Positions 53,471-64,000 of a stretch of 64,000 bases of DNA are shown here, in pieces. Source of the DNA: Acanthosepion pharaonis (Eukaryota > Mollusca > Cephalopoda > Sepiida > Sepiidae); NCBI GenBank assembly GCA_903632075.3, contig CAHIKZ030004282.1, positions 1,606,001 through 1,670,000 on the forward strand, read 5' to 3'. Positions within the stretch are counted from its first letter, which is position 1, and each line of letters starts with the position of its first letter. A program made the translations under genes and the position numbers. The notes beneath the pieces were generated by a model, which was not told where the DNA came from, ran no database searches, and worked only from the letters and a program-made list of their open reading frames with translations.

Positions 53471-53639
53471 TATTTATTAATCGTTTCACCTCCCAAAATC
53501 TTGAGACATCTTAAGAAACACCAATGAAACCATAGAATACAAATCAGAAAGGTTGTTTTATTAGTCATTATGATTTAGGTAGATACCGCCCAAATATCGT
53601 GCGGACGTAGTAGAAGACATACAACGTGACTTTTTAGGG

Positions 53640-54262
53640 CCAATTAGGAAGAAATAACTAATTTAATTCTGGAGCAGATGTTTTTACGAAAAAGTGTATA
53701 AAACACACGAAATCCGACACAAAACGGATACGCACAGATGTCACCAAGGTCCACGTCACTCACGCTGATAATTTTCATCTGATACACGTCTACATGTTAA
53801 AAGCGACAACGCTGACGAACTACAAAGAGACCGTTTCAGACTACGGCACCGCAGTTCACAGTAAGAACCAAATTCTATCTTTTGTATTCCTCATTACTAC
53901 TAAGCACGCATGCACGTATTGACACTTTCACACAAGTACACATATAGCAACATTTCATTGTTTCTCACATAGGTACGCGAATATAATTTATATTTTACTC
54001 TAAAACTTTGTTAACCAAAACAAAAAAGCATTACTTTCTAATCTATAACCATCTGCTTGTATTCTTGTCGTCATATTAAATTAATGTTTATTTGTTGAAA
54101 TTACGTTGTTTTTTCTACTGAATTTTATTCTTTCAGTGAAAATCGTGGGATTATTCTAGATGGACGAATTACGACCAACCCCGCAACAATATTTTATGTT
54201 ATTGTATCGAATCCCAAGACCCCGAATTTTGACATTTTAAAAATTCCGAGTAGAAGGATTCC
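53640..54262 (+). mobile_element. Gypsy pol end and LTR-like repeat, copy 2
   Basis: 53640-53819 reads a pol C-terminal part (SDNADELQRDRFRLRHRSSQ-stop at its end); 53820-54262 repeats 53049-53470 (CTACAAAGAGACCGTTTCAG, ATCTGCTTGTATTCTTG, CTGAATTTTATTCTTTCAG, ATGGACGAATTACGACCAAC, TTGTATCGAATCCCAAGACC). It continues with CCCGAATTTTGACATTTT, the sort of sequence found at the LTR/leader junction. Two copies in direct order suggest LTRs of one or two decayed elements. Confidence 0.7.
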
Positions 54263-55020
54263 TAAAGTCTTAATCAAGATCAGATTTGACAATCTTCAAA
54301 TACGAAAACCTCATACAACGATGTAAGTTTTAAGCCTTTTTTTTAAAAAAAAAAAATTACCCAAATACAAGGCCCAAGCGACACTTAAGGTAGATTACAT
54401 TAAAAATAATAATATTGAATGAGGTGTGTAATATAAACGGAAGAGAAGTCGGTGGGAAATGAAGATTATAAAAAAAAAAAAATCTGATTGACTTAAAAAG
54501 GTCAAGATTGAATATTCTGAGAATCAATATAACGCCGGAGAGTGTCATTGGACACCCCCCCCCAAAAAAAAAACCCCAAAAACTTGCAGTTTTGGAGAGG
54601 TGGTGGGGTTGTCTTAGTGGAACTTAGTTGCCACATGGGGGAAATTAAGGTTATTCAACGTTATGGAAGTGGGATTTAATATCCAAACTGTAAACGTATG
54701 TTTGAACCGGTTGAGCGAATGAGTAGAGTTCATCTGACCATTTATTATGGAACGAATGAGTAGTGATATTTTTTTGCTATGAACATGCAGCCCACCCCGT
54801 GTAATTGATGCTGATCTCAGACTGGCCAACATCGATCCCATATTGTGATTGCCTTAAACAATGAATTGACAAAGAAACAAAAGGGAGGATATCGTACATT
54901 AAGAAAAAGTATCGAATGCATTATGATAATAACAACAAAGATGAGGAAAATAGTCCGAGTGTAAATAATGGCAACTCCTTTTATGAATGAAATATATTAT
55001 GGACACAATTGTATTAAGAC
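54263..55020. other. Unassigned, with SINE-B scrap
   Basis: AACAAAGATGAGGAAAATAG at 54928 matches the SINE-B 3' module (to about 54966). Otherwise no recognised feature; poly-A and poly-C runs at 54464-54576. Confidence 0.4.
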
Positions 55021-55029
55021 AATTCTTTA

Positions 55030-55720
55030 TGGATGAATAATGAATTTTTACATAGTTTGTTTTCATTTTTAAAGATTTTAACCAGATTAATTTATAAATT
55101 TGCTAAAAATTTTGTATTAATTTGTTACGCTCAAGTAATATTCTTATTAAATTATAAACTGCATTTACTAATCATAAGTCGAAAAACTCATTACAATTCA
55201 ACAACTTCAGTATTTTAAAAAGAAATTTGACGTTTCTATACTTGTATAAACGTGTCAATTTTTTAAAATACGGACATTCATACAAGAAACGGCATTATCC
55301 GAAAATACGAGAACTTGATACAGAAAATTTTAAGTAATTTTCAGACATGTCGTCAACAAGCATCTTTGTAAGTAAGGCTTTAAATCCAAAGTACCTAAAA
55401 TTAAATAAAATATTAGAATGCTTAAAATATTAAGAAGAAATGATTTAAACTGGATAGTTAAAAATTATATAAAAATGTATTTACGTTGTATTCGTCATGT
55501 AATATCTTTCTATGGGAATCACCTCTTACTTAAATTTCCCTTACATCAAGCTATCAATAAATCACTAACCACGTCAAGAAAAAGCCTCAGCGTCTTAAAA
55601 TTTTCGACGATATTTTAGACTAAATGTAATATTTCGTTCAATTAAAAACACATCAGCTAATATTTTTCAAATAATATTTCAGAAAAGTATATTGTAATTT
55701 TGAAAGATTTTTTAATAAAG
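55030..55720. repeat. Diverged AT-rich repeat, copy 1
   Basis: Shared blocks with 57340-57850 in the same order: TTACTAATCATAAGTCGAAA, CATTACAATTCA, GGCATTATC, then near the end AATATTTCAGAAAAGTATAT, TTTTTAATAAAGAGAATTAT. The roughly 20% of matching blocks are spread over 650 bases. No transposase or coding frame recognised. Confidence 0.5.
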
Positions 55721-56470
55721 AGAATTATATTGTGTTGAGAGATCTGTTAATATGGACGAAATTACATATTTTTAAAAATAAGTTATCTCTACTAATTCGC
55801 TGAAAAAAAGAGCATACAATGATGGAAAAATGCCCCAAACCAGATTAAAGTTTTATCGACAAAAAACTTTATGTTATTAAGAAGAACGACCAAAGGTTTT
55901 GAGTTATTTAATTTACTTTTTAATCCTTTCTAGTGTAGCGATAGGGTTTACCATTATTGTTTATTTCCGACAGAATCATCAATCTTGTAGTGACGGTATT
56001 ATCGTTGCTGTCGTGATAGTGTTAAAGATATTTAACTTGGGCTAGGAAAGGTGGTATTAAGGACAATGCGCACATGCAATGCAATTTATATTTGACGTAA
56101 ATAGCACATAGTATAAAATACAAAACCGAACGGAATGATTTCAAAACATAACAATTAAATTTATTAATGTTTGATACATGCATACGAACTGAAAAGTTAG
56201 GACAGAGTGGTGTCCCTTTGATTAGGTATTATTTGTACCTGAGTTCATATTAAGAAAGTTTGGAATTGTGAGTTGCAAAGTTGGTAAAAGTTCAGAAGTG
56301 ATTTCAGAGTCTGTACTTGCGTGGATGTTGGTAATTGTCTTTAACGTCTGGCTAGCAATGACTAAGACGGGAGTTCTTGAAGGTTACATCTTGGCACTTG
56401 GTAGCAGGGAATGAGAAGTGCGAGAGAGAGATGAATGAAAAGAAAAACTACTACTACTACTATTCAGAGA
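55720..56470. other. Unassigned sequence
   Basis: No gene. If the adjacent promoter-like cluster is real, transcription would run leftward into 56460-55720; I see no long open frame there. Confidence 0.35.
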
Positions 56471-56475
56471 GTTCA

Positions 56476-56618
56476 CACGTGTTAGGTTTATATAATGGTC
56501 GTGTACCACGTGGGAGGCTCAAACGGAGAACGCGAGAGAAACAGATTGGTCACGTGCAGGCGGTTTGATTGGTCGGAACTGAGCAATCAGCAAGCTAGAT
56601 TGGAGGTGATTGACCAAT
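56476..56618 (-). promoter_or_regulatory. Promoter-like cluster of E-boxes and CCAAT boxes
   Basis: Three perfect CACGTG palindromes (56476-56481, 56507-56512, 56551-56556) and four CCAAT motifs (ATTGG at 56545, 56568, 56599; CCAAT at 56614) in 143 bases, plus a TATATAA at about 56488-56496. For a minus-strand transcript the order would be CCAAT boxes, E-boxes, TATA, with a start near 56455-56465. Local GC content is higher than the surroundings. No downstream exon is recognisable, so this could be a real promoter, a transposon promoter or chance. Confidence 0.35.
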
Positions 56619-56624
56619 GAATAC

Positions 56625-57335
56625 TTGTTGATTTTTGTATGAAAGTAGGATGTTACTTACCAGATAGGAAGAGTGCATTTTCTAAAAAGAGGTAAGGCTG
56701 GTTTGTTGTGGAAGATCCCACATTAGCACAATCGAAATTTTGATTAAAAAATTTATTTTTCTTGCATCAACTGACGGACCAAAGATTAACACAAAAAATT
56801 TTAGCATCTACTTAATTTTAAAAAATTTTTTACTCTTTTTTAGCACGTTCAAAATTTTCGTTAAAAATCTTGTTTGTTATGCGTCAACAGTAAGAGAGCA
56901 TGTAATGAACATTTTCGCGTTTGTTTTTCCGGTAAATTAACACTTGAAAGAAAATCAATGAATTCTCTTATTTTAATGAACTTTCAGCATCTACTCACAA
57001 ATTAATAAACTTATTTTTGAAATTTCCTTTAAAAAATTTTGGTAAAAATATTTCTTACATCTGTTACCCGGTCTTAATTTTATGAAATTCGAGAAATTAA
57101 ATGTTCATCCCCTTATTATTTGCATTATACATAACTCCGTGAAGAATTTAAATCATCAATTTCTTTTAGTCAAACAGAAACACGATTTATCGAAAATTTG
57201 CTCTGAATTGTAAAATAAAAAAATAAAAAACAATAAATCTAAGACAATATTTATTTAGAAAAAAAGCTTTTAATAGCATTTATAAATAAGATATATTTAA
57301 AACTCTGTTATCTAAGGAAAAAAAAAGGTTTTTCT
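56625..57335. other. Unassigned AT-rich sequence
   Basis: A 66-codon + frame (56740-56940) without family resemblance; nothing else seen. Confidence 0.35.
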
Positions 57336-57339
57336 GATC

Positions 57340-57850
57340 AAGAATTATTTTCATTATTTTTCTATCTTAATTAGAATAATTTATTAAATTTTAAATCTTT
57401 TAAAATTCTGTATTAATTTCATCTTTTTAGATAATATTATTAAGCAAAAACTATATTTACTAATCATAAATTAAAAAAACTTAGTACAATTCAGCAAAAA
57501 GTAATATCTTAAAAAGAATTTTGAACTTGTTTTGTATGTGTATAAAGACGCCGGTTTTTTTTTTTACAGATACAGGTGTTTACGCACGACATTATCAGAA
57601 AGTAAAAGCCATAGTAATAGTAAATTTAAAGTCAAAGTATACAAAATGAAATAAAAGATTAGACTACGCTGTCAAGATTATACTTATACCGCCAGATTTC
57701 TGCAATATTTTAAACTTAACGTAAATAATATTTGTTTAAAATGAGATTAATTATTCTTTAAAGAAGCAAGTATTCGTCAAATAATGTTTCCGAAAAGTAC
57801 ATTTTATTTTGGGAGATTTTTAATAAAGAGAATTAAATTGCGATGAAAGT
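57340..57850. repeat. Diverged AT-rich repeat, copy 2
   Basis: Partner of 55030-55720: TTACTAATCATAAATTAAAA, TAGTACAATTCAGC, GACATTATCAG, AATGTTTCCGAAAAGTACAT, TTTTTAATAAAGAGAATTAA. Confidence 0.5.
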
Positions 57851-58384
57851 TTTTAATTTGTTCTGAAATACACGAAAGTATTTTGGTTATTGGAAATGTT
57901 AAATTTAATCTATTAGCTTGAAATTAAAACTAAAATAAAAAAATTCAAGAAAGATTTTTCAGTATTTTAACCTTAGGTATCGCAAATCTGTGGAGGTAAC
58001 TACTTAAAATACATATTAAAACTAACTATCGCTTTTTTTGAGGTACCTACAATGAAGATGAAAATAAAATGGATGAATATTTGATAAAACGAACACACAC
58101 ACACACACACACAGAGGAAGCATTTAAAGTGTGCAATTGAATTAGGGCCCATAGATATATTGCAAATCGGAATCATTCTATTACAGGTAATATCAAAATA
58201 AATGGCTACCCACTGAAGATAGAATCCAATACTTTAGAACGGGAACATTTAAAAATTTCGTTTGGCATCCACGTGCAAGGGAAGTAAGTCAAAATCTTTG
58301 TAAGAGTTATTTCCCTTGAATTCAAATATTCCTTTATGAATTCGTAAATGCATTTATAAGTGCCTTCCAGAAACTAAATTGAAT
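57850..58384. other. Unassigned, with short (CA)n
   Basis: (CA)10 at 58093-58112; nothing else recognised. Confidence 0.35.
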
Positions 58385-58735
58385 GCTTGATAATTTCCTT
58401 ACAGATAAAGATGACTCAAAGCAACAAAAAAGTGGATCTTCTTTCTAAAGCTTATGAAGACGCTTAAAATTAGAACTAAAAAAGAGAGTTGAAATTTCAT
58501 AGGTATATAATGAGGAAAGAAAGCTTGAATGCTTTTAAACACAGAAGACATACTGAAGATAGCGGGTAATATTGAATAACTTACATCAAGAGCTTGTGTA
58601 TATTGATGACAGGGCAAGGACTGGGAGAGAGAGTATAGGGTACATATTGCTCAGAGTTACAAGAGAAGAAAGTCGTGGAGAGTCGCCCACAAGGAGTCTC
58701 AGCGTCTGTCACTGAGTGTGACAGCAAAATTGTCT
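58385..58735 (+). mobile_element. LINE-C reverse transcriptase C-terminal remnant
   Basis: Reads KFHRYIMRKESLNAFKHRRH, TYIKSLCILMTGQGLGERV, GTYCSELQEKKVVESRPQGV, matching the 5545-6125 copy (KFLGYIMRKGDLENLT, AELGRDG, SCKGQEVGESYDR). Ends at a short tandem of GTGTNACAGCAAAATTGTC. Confidence 0.75.
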
Positions 58736-58970
58736 AAATCGTGTAACAGCAAAATTGTCCAATTGTTAGATTAAGTTCTGAACCGTTGGCCCTTAGAAAT
58801 GATTAAATGTATCTTACTGGAATTCTATGGGGTTTTAATAAAACTATTGGTTTCTACTTTGAGCAATAAGAATGTATAATTACTTTCCAAGGTTAACAGA
58901 AGAATCGTGATGAAGTCGATCACAAATGAAAATCATTGCTAAGGATCGCAAACTCATGAAGTATTGAAAA

Positions 58971-59019
<49 letters not shown>

Positions 59020-59024
59020 CCCTG

Positions 59025-59297
59025 GCGATCTGTTTAGGTGAAACCTAGGTAGGTGTTCCTGGTCCTTATGATTATCGTAGGTTTTGTTCTACTTCGTGTA
59101 TTGAGCACATTAAGTAGTTGCTTTTTACTCGTTATGAAGGTTTTGTTTTCTTTGGAATTTGAGCTTCAACTCAGGACGGGTTGTTTTCGTCTTAGTTTGA
59201 TGTTATTGGTTCTTTTTTTATTCCTCATTTTTCCTTGGGTACCGATTTGTTCTTCTACAAGTCGAACTATCCAAGGTTTTTCCAAGCGAGTACCACC

Positions 59298-59300
<3 letters not shown>
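59025..59300. other. Dispersed sequence between TA arrays
   Basis: TTCTACTTCGTGTATTGAGC, ACATTAAGTAGTTG resembles the TATTGAGCAC module at 760-800 and 11690-11710. The + frame 59053-59403 is leucine/phenylalanine-rich and runs into a TA array; not called as a gene. Confidence 0.4.
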
Positions 59301-59346
<46 letters not shown>

Positions 59347-59569
59347 ATTTTTTATATATATTATTTATATATTATATATATGCGGTACTTATTGGAAACT
59401 TAAATTAACACACAATCAAAAGCAGATCTAGGACTGAATTCTATTTTCGCATTGTTTGCAAATCCTTTCCAAGGGGTGTTAGTAAGGATAATCAGAATTC
59501 AATATTTAAGGATTTTAGAAGAATTAAATAGCAGACATTCATTCTAATGCTTACCACACATGCACAGCC

Positions 59570-59933
<364 letters not shown>

Positions 59934-60057
59934 GATGTATATTTATATATATAGAGAAAAGGACAGACAGATAGTTATGATCAGACAGAAAAATAAATAG
60001 ACAGACACATATGAACAGATAGACAGATATATAGATGTATAAATTGATAGGAATACA

Positions 60058-60082
60058 CACACACACACACACGCATACATAC

Positions 60083-60158
<76 letters not shown>
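60058..60158. repeat. (CA)n(CATA)n(TA)n microsatellite
   Basis: CA run, five CATA units, then about 31 TA units. Confidence 0.95.
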
Positions 60159-60161
<3 letters not shown>

Positions 60162-60169
60162 ATTTAAGT

Positions 60170-60606
60170 TTTTTGTGGTACAGAATTTAATAATAGCGAC
60201 GAAAAGACCAATTTTATAAGGCATTTTAAAAAAAAAAGCTAAAAAAAAAAAAAAAAAAAAAAAAACACACCGGTTTCGTCCCAGGTTTTATCAAATTTAT
60301 TTTTCGGGGAATAGAAAATTTATAAAAGCGTGTAAATTAATTTAACGAATGGAAGGGAAGAAAAAAAAACTGAATTTCAAGAAACAAGAATCCAATAACA
60401 TTCAGACCCAGTAAGCATACCTTCTGTTTACAGAGGGAAGGCCCACGGGATCTGTTATACAAGGACTCGAGAAATTTGAGGGGAAATGTGGAGAGGAACG
60501 TAGATAAAATCAAAAAACGGTCCGCACTAAAATTAACCACACATTTCCTACTATTTATTATATGCTCAACAATAGCAAAGCCAGAAGTATTGGTTAGTTG
60601 ACTCTT

Positions 60607-60610
<4 letters not shown>
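60170..60610. other. Unassigned, with poly-A and hammerhead-like motif
   Basis: Poly-A near 60241-60265, then ACCGGTTTCGTCCCAGGTTT, TATCAAATT (reverse motif). 60337-60540 minus frame has no recognisable family. Confidence 0.35.
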
Positions 60611-60611
<1 letters not shown>

Positions 60612-60664
<53 letters not shown>

Positions 60665-60680
60665 TGTATATATACCCATA

Positions 60681-60735
<55 letters not shown>
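60612..60735. repeat. Paired (TA)n arrays
   Basis: TA arrays at 60612-60657 and 60686-60735 with CATATATGTATATATACCCA between. Confidence 0.95.
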
Positions 60736-60741
<6 letters not shown>

Positions 60742-60765
60742 AAAGGTGCAAATTATAATTTATAA

Positions 60766-61029
60766 ATTAATGAATCATTCACACAAAAAACAAATATAGA
60801 GGTTAATGATTTAAATGGCGAGAATACATCTTCGCAAACAATATAAATAAGATACATAAACCCCGAATCTGTATATGAATGATATGATCCCTGTTCATAA
60901 ATTCCAGTTGCATAAGGTCTTTTAATTTTTACAAGCGTTCGTCTGTTTCTGAGGATGTATTGTTGGCGAAGATGTATTCTCGCCATTTAAATCATTAACC
61001 CTCTATATTTGTTTTTTTGTGAATGATTC

Positions 61030-61035
<6 letters not shown>
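60766..61035. mobile_element. Fold-back element with 70-bp near-perfect arms
   Basis: Left arm 60766-60835 (ATTAATGAATCATTCACACA .. GGCGAGAATACATCTTCGC) and right arm 60966-61035 differ by two single-base indels or substitutions. The loop of 130 bases contains TTCATAAATTCCAGTTGCAT and ACAAGCGTTCGTCTGTTTCT. Both sides touch (TA)n arrays (60686-60735 nearby, 61034-61080). No transposase. Confidence 0.9.
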
Positions 61036-61084
<49 letters not shown>

Positions 61085-61095
61085 GAGAGAGAGGG

Positions 61096-61950
61096 GGTGC
61101 GATGGGCAAATTTATATTTTTAAGTTTATATTTTCAATTTCGCGCCTGTGCGTGATTTGTTTTAGATTTTATCGATTGCACAATATAGTAGGGTCAGCTG
61201 GGTACCGTCTGGGACAAAAAGAGTACTATGATGAAATGAAATACGCCAAGAATTTGAACACAGCATGCTGTACTTCTTGGCATTCGCACCGGAAGCCTCA
61301 ATACAAACATTTCAGAATATTTGTGTGCCAACCTGAGGGCAGTGCATTTGATTCGAAAAGAGTTGGATGAGTTTAATGGTGATTACAAAGTTGTTTTAGA
61401 GTGATCACAAGTGACGGCCTCCATTCATCTTCCCACGGGGGACACAAGATCGACAGGGGGACCTACATCAAGTATCTTGAGGAGGTAGTGTTACCCTGAG
61501 TGAATAGGGTGGCTGTTGGAAAAACATATATCTAGCACCATGCCACAAAAGCAGGAGAATCCAATCATGGCTGTCAGACAATTTCGGCGAACACATCACC
61601 CCTTACATCCGGCCACTTATCTCCCCTGACTATAACCCACTTTATTATTATGTGTAGGGCGAATTTGTACGAGAGAAAAAAAAATTCCTTGTCACACCAA
61701 AGATGAACTGTAGGCAAGCATTTTGGTAGCATTTACTAACTTAAACAGAGGGACCGTCCAGAGGAGATGCAGGAGATTCTGAAATTGTCTGAAGGCTGTG
61801 GTTGAAGCCAATGGCGATTTTATTAAATAAATTTACCATTTTGTATTTCAAGATATTTGTGTGTCATTTTGGTAAATATATCTATTAAAATGAGATGTCA
61901 GTGTTATTTTCATTTTTACCTTATTTATATGAAAGTTTATCCATTACACT
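61096..61950 (+). mobile_element. Mariner-type transposon copy 3
   Basis: Left end GGTGCGATGGGCAAATTTAT, right end TTATATGAAAGTTTATCCATT, matching in inverse the ends of the 29-31 kb copies. Across frames: FRFYRLHNIVGSAGY, AFAPEASIQTFQNICVPT, RVITSDGLHSSSH, NKVDRGTYIKYLEEVVLP-like, QSWLSDNFGEHITPYIRPLI, SPDYNPLYYYV, KKNSLSHQR-like, RCRRF-stop-NCLKAVVEANGDFIK. Stops and frameshifts throughout. More diverged than copies 1 and 2. Confidence 0.85.
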
Positions 61951-61974
61951 ACATATAATAAATTAATCCAAATA

Positions 61975-62400
61975 AATAAACAAATTAACAAGCCGCTCCC
62001 GCGAAAATAACCGTTAGAATAGACTGAAAAGAATAATAAAAATAAAAATAAATAAGCAAAAACAAGTAAAAATAATAAATCCAAATGAATAAAGAAATAA
62101 ATAAAAAACAAATTACAAGCCACTCCTGCCAAATTAACCGTTAGAATAGACTACAACAAACCAAAAATTGAACGAAAAAAATAGCTATAATTACCTTCCC
62201 AGATCAAAACAAACTACTAAATAAACGATCAGAACACATCTAAAAAATTATTACATTACTAAAAAATCGAAAACCGAAAAGAATAAATAAAAATATATGA
62301 AATACAAATAAATAAAAACAAGCAAAATAAATTAACCTAAATCCATAAATAAATAAACCACACCGCCAAAATAACCATTAGAACGCACTAACTACAATGC
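61975..62400. repeat. Degenerate A-rich tandem repeat
   Basis: AACAAGCCGCTCCCGCGAAA..ATAACCGTTAGAATAGACT at about 61986, repeated as TACAAGCCACTCCTGCCAAA..TTAACCGTTAGAATAGACT at about 62113 and as CACACCGCCAAAATAACCAT, TAGAACGCACT at about 62358, with A-rich spacers. Confidence 0.6.
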
Positions 62401-62414
62401 ACCACGAATCCATA

Positions 62415-62568
62415 TATATAAATAAAAACCCAACACGTGGCCTGATGATTGCGTCTAGCATGAAACAGTTTGTCACCTCTGAGTGTTGACTCCAATGTTC
62501 ACTTTTATTTTACATACGCTCTATCTCTAATATTGATCACTTTATCCCATAAATATATCATACATTAA

Positions 62569-62570
<2 letters not shown>
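62415..62570 (+). repeat. Dispersed repeat with ATACGCTCTATCTC module
   Basis: CTGATGATTGCGTCTAGCAT, GAAACAG, TGTTGACTCCAATGTTCACT, ATACGCTCTATCTCTAATAT, TTGATCACTTTATCCCATAA: modules of the 20650-20815 copy, the second half inverted relative to it. Contains a hammerhead-like CTGATGA..GAAAC at 62442-62466 and ends at a TA array. Confidence 0.65.

Positions 62571-62572
<2 letters not shown>

Positions 62573-62638
<66 letters not shown>
62573..62638. repeat. (TA)n microsatellite
   Basis: About 33 TA units. Confidence 0.95.
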
Positions 62639-62639
<1 letters not shown>

Positions 62640-62640
<1 letters not shown>

Positions 62641-63590
62641 TTACTTTTCAGAATGGGTAAATATGCAGCTATATATAAGAAATGGGTAAGACCGTATTAC
62701 TAAAAAACTCTGCTGCTGTCGGCTGGTGTGGAATATTGTAAGCAGCGTGTGATGCTGTCCTCGAAACCTTCTGAACAAAATAATGGCGGCTGATCAAAAA
62801 AAAAAGAAAAAAAAAGTGCCTGGACATGGTAGCTGCTTGACTTCTGAGTACCGGATTAGAGAGGACGGATTGTATATACTATTTATTGTCGAATGTTTGA
62901 CAACTAGACCAACTCCGCCATATCAATATATTGTTAGCGATGAGGGTAGTTAGTGTTACAGTTTTTTGTATATATACTTTGATTGATTATTCTATTCAGT
63001 AATCTTCCCTAGGTTACAAAACAAATGTTAATTTTAAACGCTATATTTAAAAAAAAAGCCCTAGAAACCAATAGATTACTCTCGGTGTATTCGCAGCGTT
63101 ACAAAGACATGGAAGTTTGCAACATCTCAAAAGGTAATCTTTGTCTAGAGGTAATAATACAATTTGCAGATCGATACAAAATTTTGAAAGTTTATTCTCA
63201 AATGCAAAAATAAAATAGAATTCCTACTACGCTACCCACAATCTTAATACAATTAAAATATCTACATGACACCCAAGAATTAAATCTGATCTACTTTATT
63301 TCAAATATCTCAAATTAAAACAGAAGAAAATATAGAGTAAATAAATTATTTAGATGAAAATATGAATTATTTTATTTAAATAATAAATAGAAACTAACAA
63401 AATGACTGCAATAAGCAAACTAAGGTCGTGACTATAAATGAGATGAAAACATGAAACCCAAACAAAAGAATTGGTAAGAGTAAATTTTTATTATACTAGT
63501 TGCCATAATGCTCCGCTGACTATATACAGAGCACATGCACATATATGAACGAAGAATTCTTGAGGCATAAAATGTAAGCACCATGCACTG
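62640..63590. other. Unassigned sequence
   Basis: 62680-62960 has a mixed composition with AACAAAATAATGGCGGCTGA and ends in TTCAGTAATCTTCCCTAG, which could be an LTR or untranslated exon; I cannot support either. 63025-63213 is a 62-codon + frame without family resemblance. Confidence 0.35.
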
Positions 63591-63597
63591 CAGACAT

Positions 63598-63675
63598 CTA
63601 TCTATCTGTTGCCGTCTCTTCGTATCTATCTATCTATCTGTTGCCGTCTCTTCGTATCTATCTATTGCAGTCTCT

Positions 63676-63726
<51 letters not shown>

Positions 63727-63765
63727 GTTGCCGTCTCTTCGTATCTATCTATTGCAGTCTCTTCG

Positions 63766-63818
<53 letters not shown>

Positions 63819-63859
63819 GTTGCCGTCTCTTCGTATCTATATCTATTGCAGTCTCTTTG

Positions 63860-63900
<41 letters not shown>

Positions 63901-64000
63901 GTTGCCGTCTCTTCGTATCTATATATTGCAGTCTCTTTGTATCTATCTATCTATCTATCTATCTATCTGTTGCCGTCTATCTTCGTATCTATATATTGCC
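63598..64000 (+). repeat. Composite (TCTA)n array with regular spacers, reaching the window edge
   Basis: TCTA blocks separated at least eight times by TGTTGCCGTCTCTTCGTA or TATTGCAGTCTCTTCGTA. Same block-and-spacer design as 4908-5522 and 35378-35990 with yet another spacer. Confidence 0.95.

Noticed and set aside
59053..59403. 116-codon + ORF with hydrophobic start
   Set aside because: Low-complexity Leu/Phe composition, runs into a TA array, and its first part matches a dispersed repeat module.
63598..64000. CRISPR-like look of TATC blocks with regular spacers
   Set aside because: Eukaryotic microsatellite; here the 'spacers' are the conserved part and the repeats vary in length, the reverse of a CRISPR array.

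Overview
This is eukaryotic, animal, AT-rich and almost wholly non-coding DNA. Long (TA)n arrays and (GATA/TATC)n arrays are everywhere, and nearly every other recognisable segment is a decayed transposable element. The LINE C-terminal peptides (such as STARKFGFLCGAR and LRFAGYCWR), the tRNA-derived SINEs, the Tc1/mariner copies and the microsatellite load together suggest a cephalopod mollusc, most likely an octopus. That is inference from family resemblance; no species marker gene is present.

Only one host gene is convincing. Two + strand exons (14308-14397 and 17585-18208) encode the end of a class III guanylyl cyclase domain and a 195-residue tail ending in Cys-Ile-Ile-Leu, a C-terminal prenylation (CaaX) signal. 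The two exons are in the same phase, have good splice sites and are separated by a 3.2 kb intron that holds a Tc1 element and a head-to-head SINE pair. The rest of the gene must lie upstream of the window, or in exons I could not find.

Layout. 0-13 kb: TA arrays, two LINE-A tails, LINE-C, GATA arrays, a transposase N-terminal remnant and a composite minisatellite. 13-19 kb: LINE-D fragments and the cyclase 3' end. 20-28 kb: SINE-A, SINE-B, a nearly full-length Tc1 with a SINE inserted in it, and two MITEs. 29-31 kb: two mariner copies in tandem with a LINE-A piece between them. 32-35.4 kb: a Penelope-like retroelement broken by a MADE1-like mariner MITE and followed by a hammerhead-like motif. 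36-44 kb: LINE-A and LINE-B, a 5S rRNA-like sequence fused to a tRNA-SINE, a fold-back element and a hAT-type element. 45-50 kb: the window's longest TA array, an unidentified 197-codon ORF, a second copy of the composite minisatellite and a 1.3 kb GA-rich satellite. 50-54.3 kb: Tc1 and Ty3/Gypsy remnants. 54.3-58.4 kb: AT-rich repeat with one promoter-like cluster. 58.4-64 kb: LINE-C, dense microsatellites, a 70-bp-arm fold-back, a mariner copy and a terminal TATC array.

The elements do not form a pathway. The coherent story is layered insertion, often next to TA arrays, around the end of one signalling gene. LINE-A to E, SINE-A and SINE-B are labels used only in this annotation. Shorter (TA)n arrays not listed separately lie near 414-435, 838-867, 2380-2414, 7691-7732, 8356-8382, 8546-8603, 9633-9688, 11334-11450, 11764-11808, 12018-12045, 17042-17090, 19792-19820, 20593-20642, 21496-21549, 22632-22677, 31131-31167, 31212-31246, 35419-35459, 36056-36085, 42727-42769, 45005-45052, 58976-59017 and 59300-59342.
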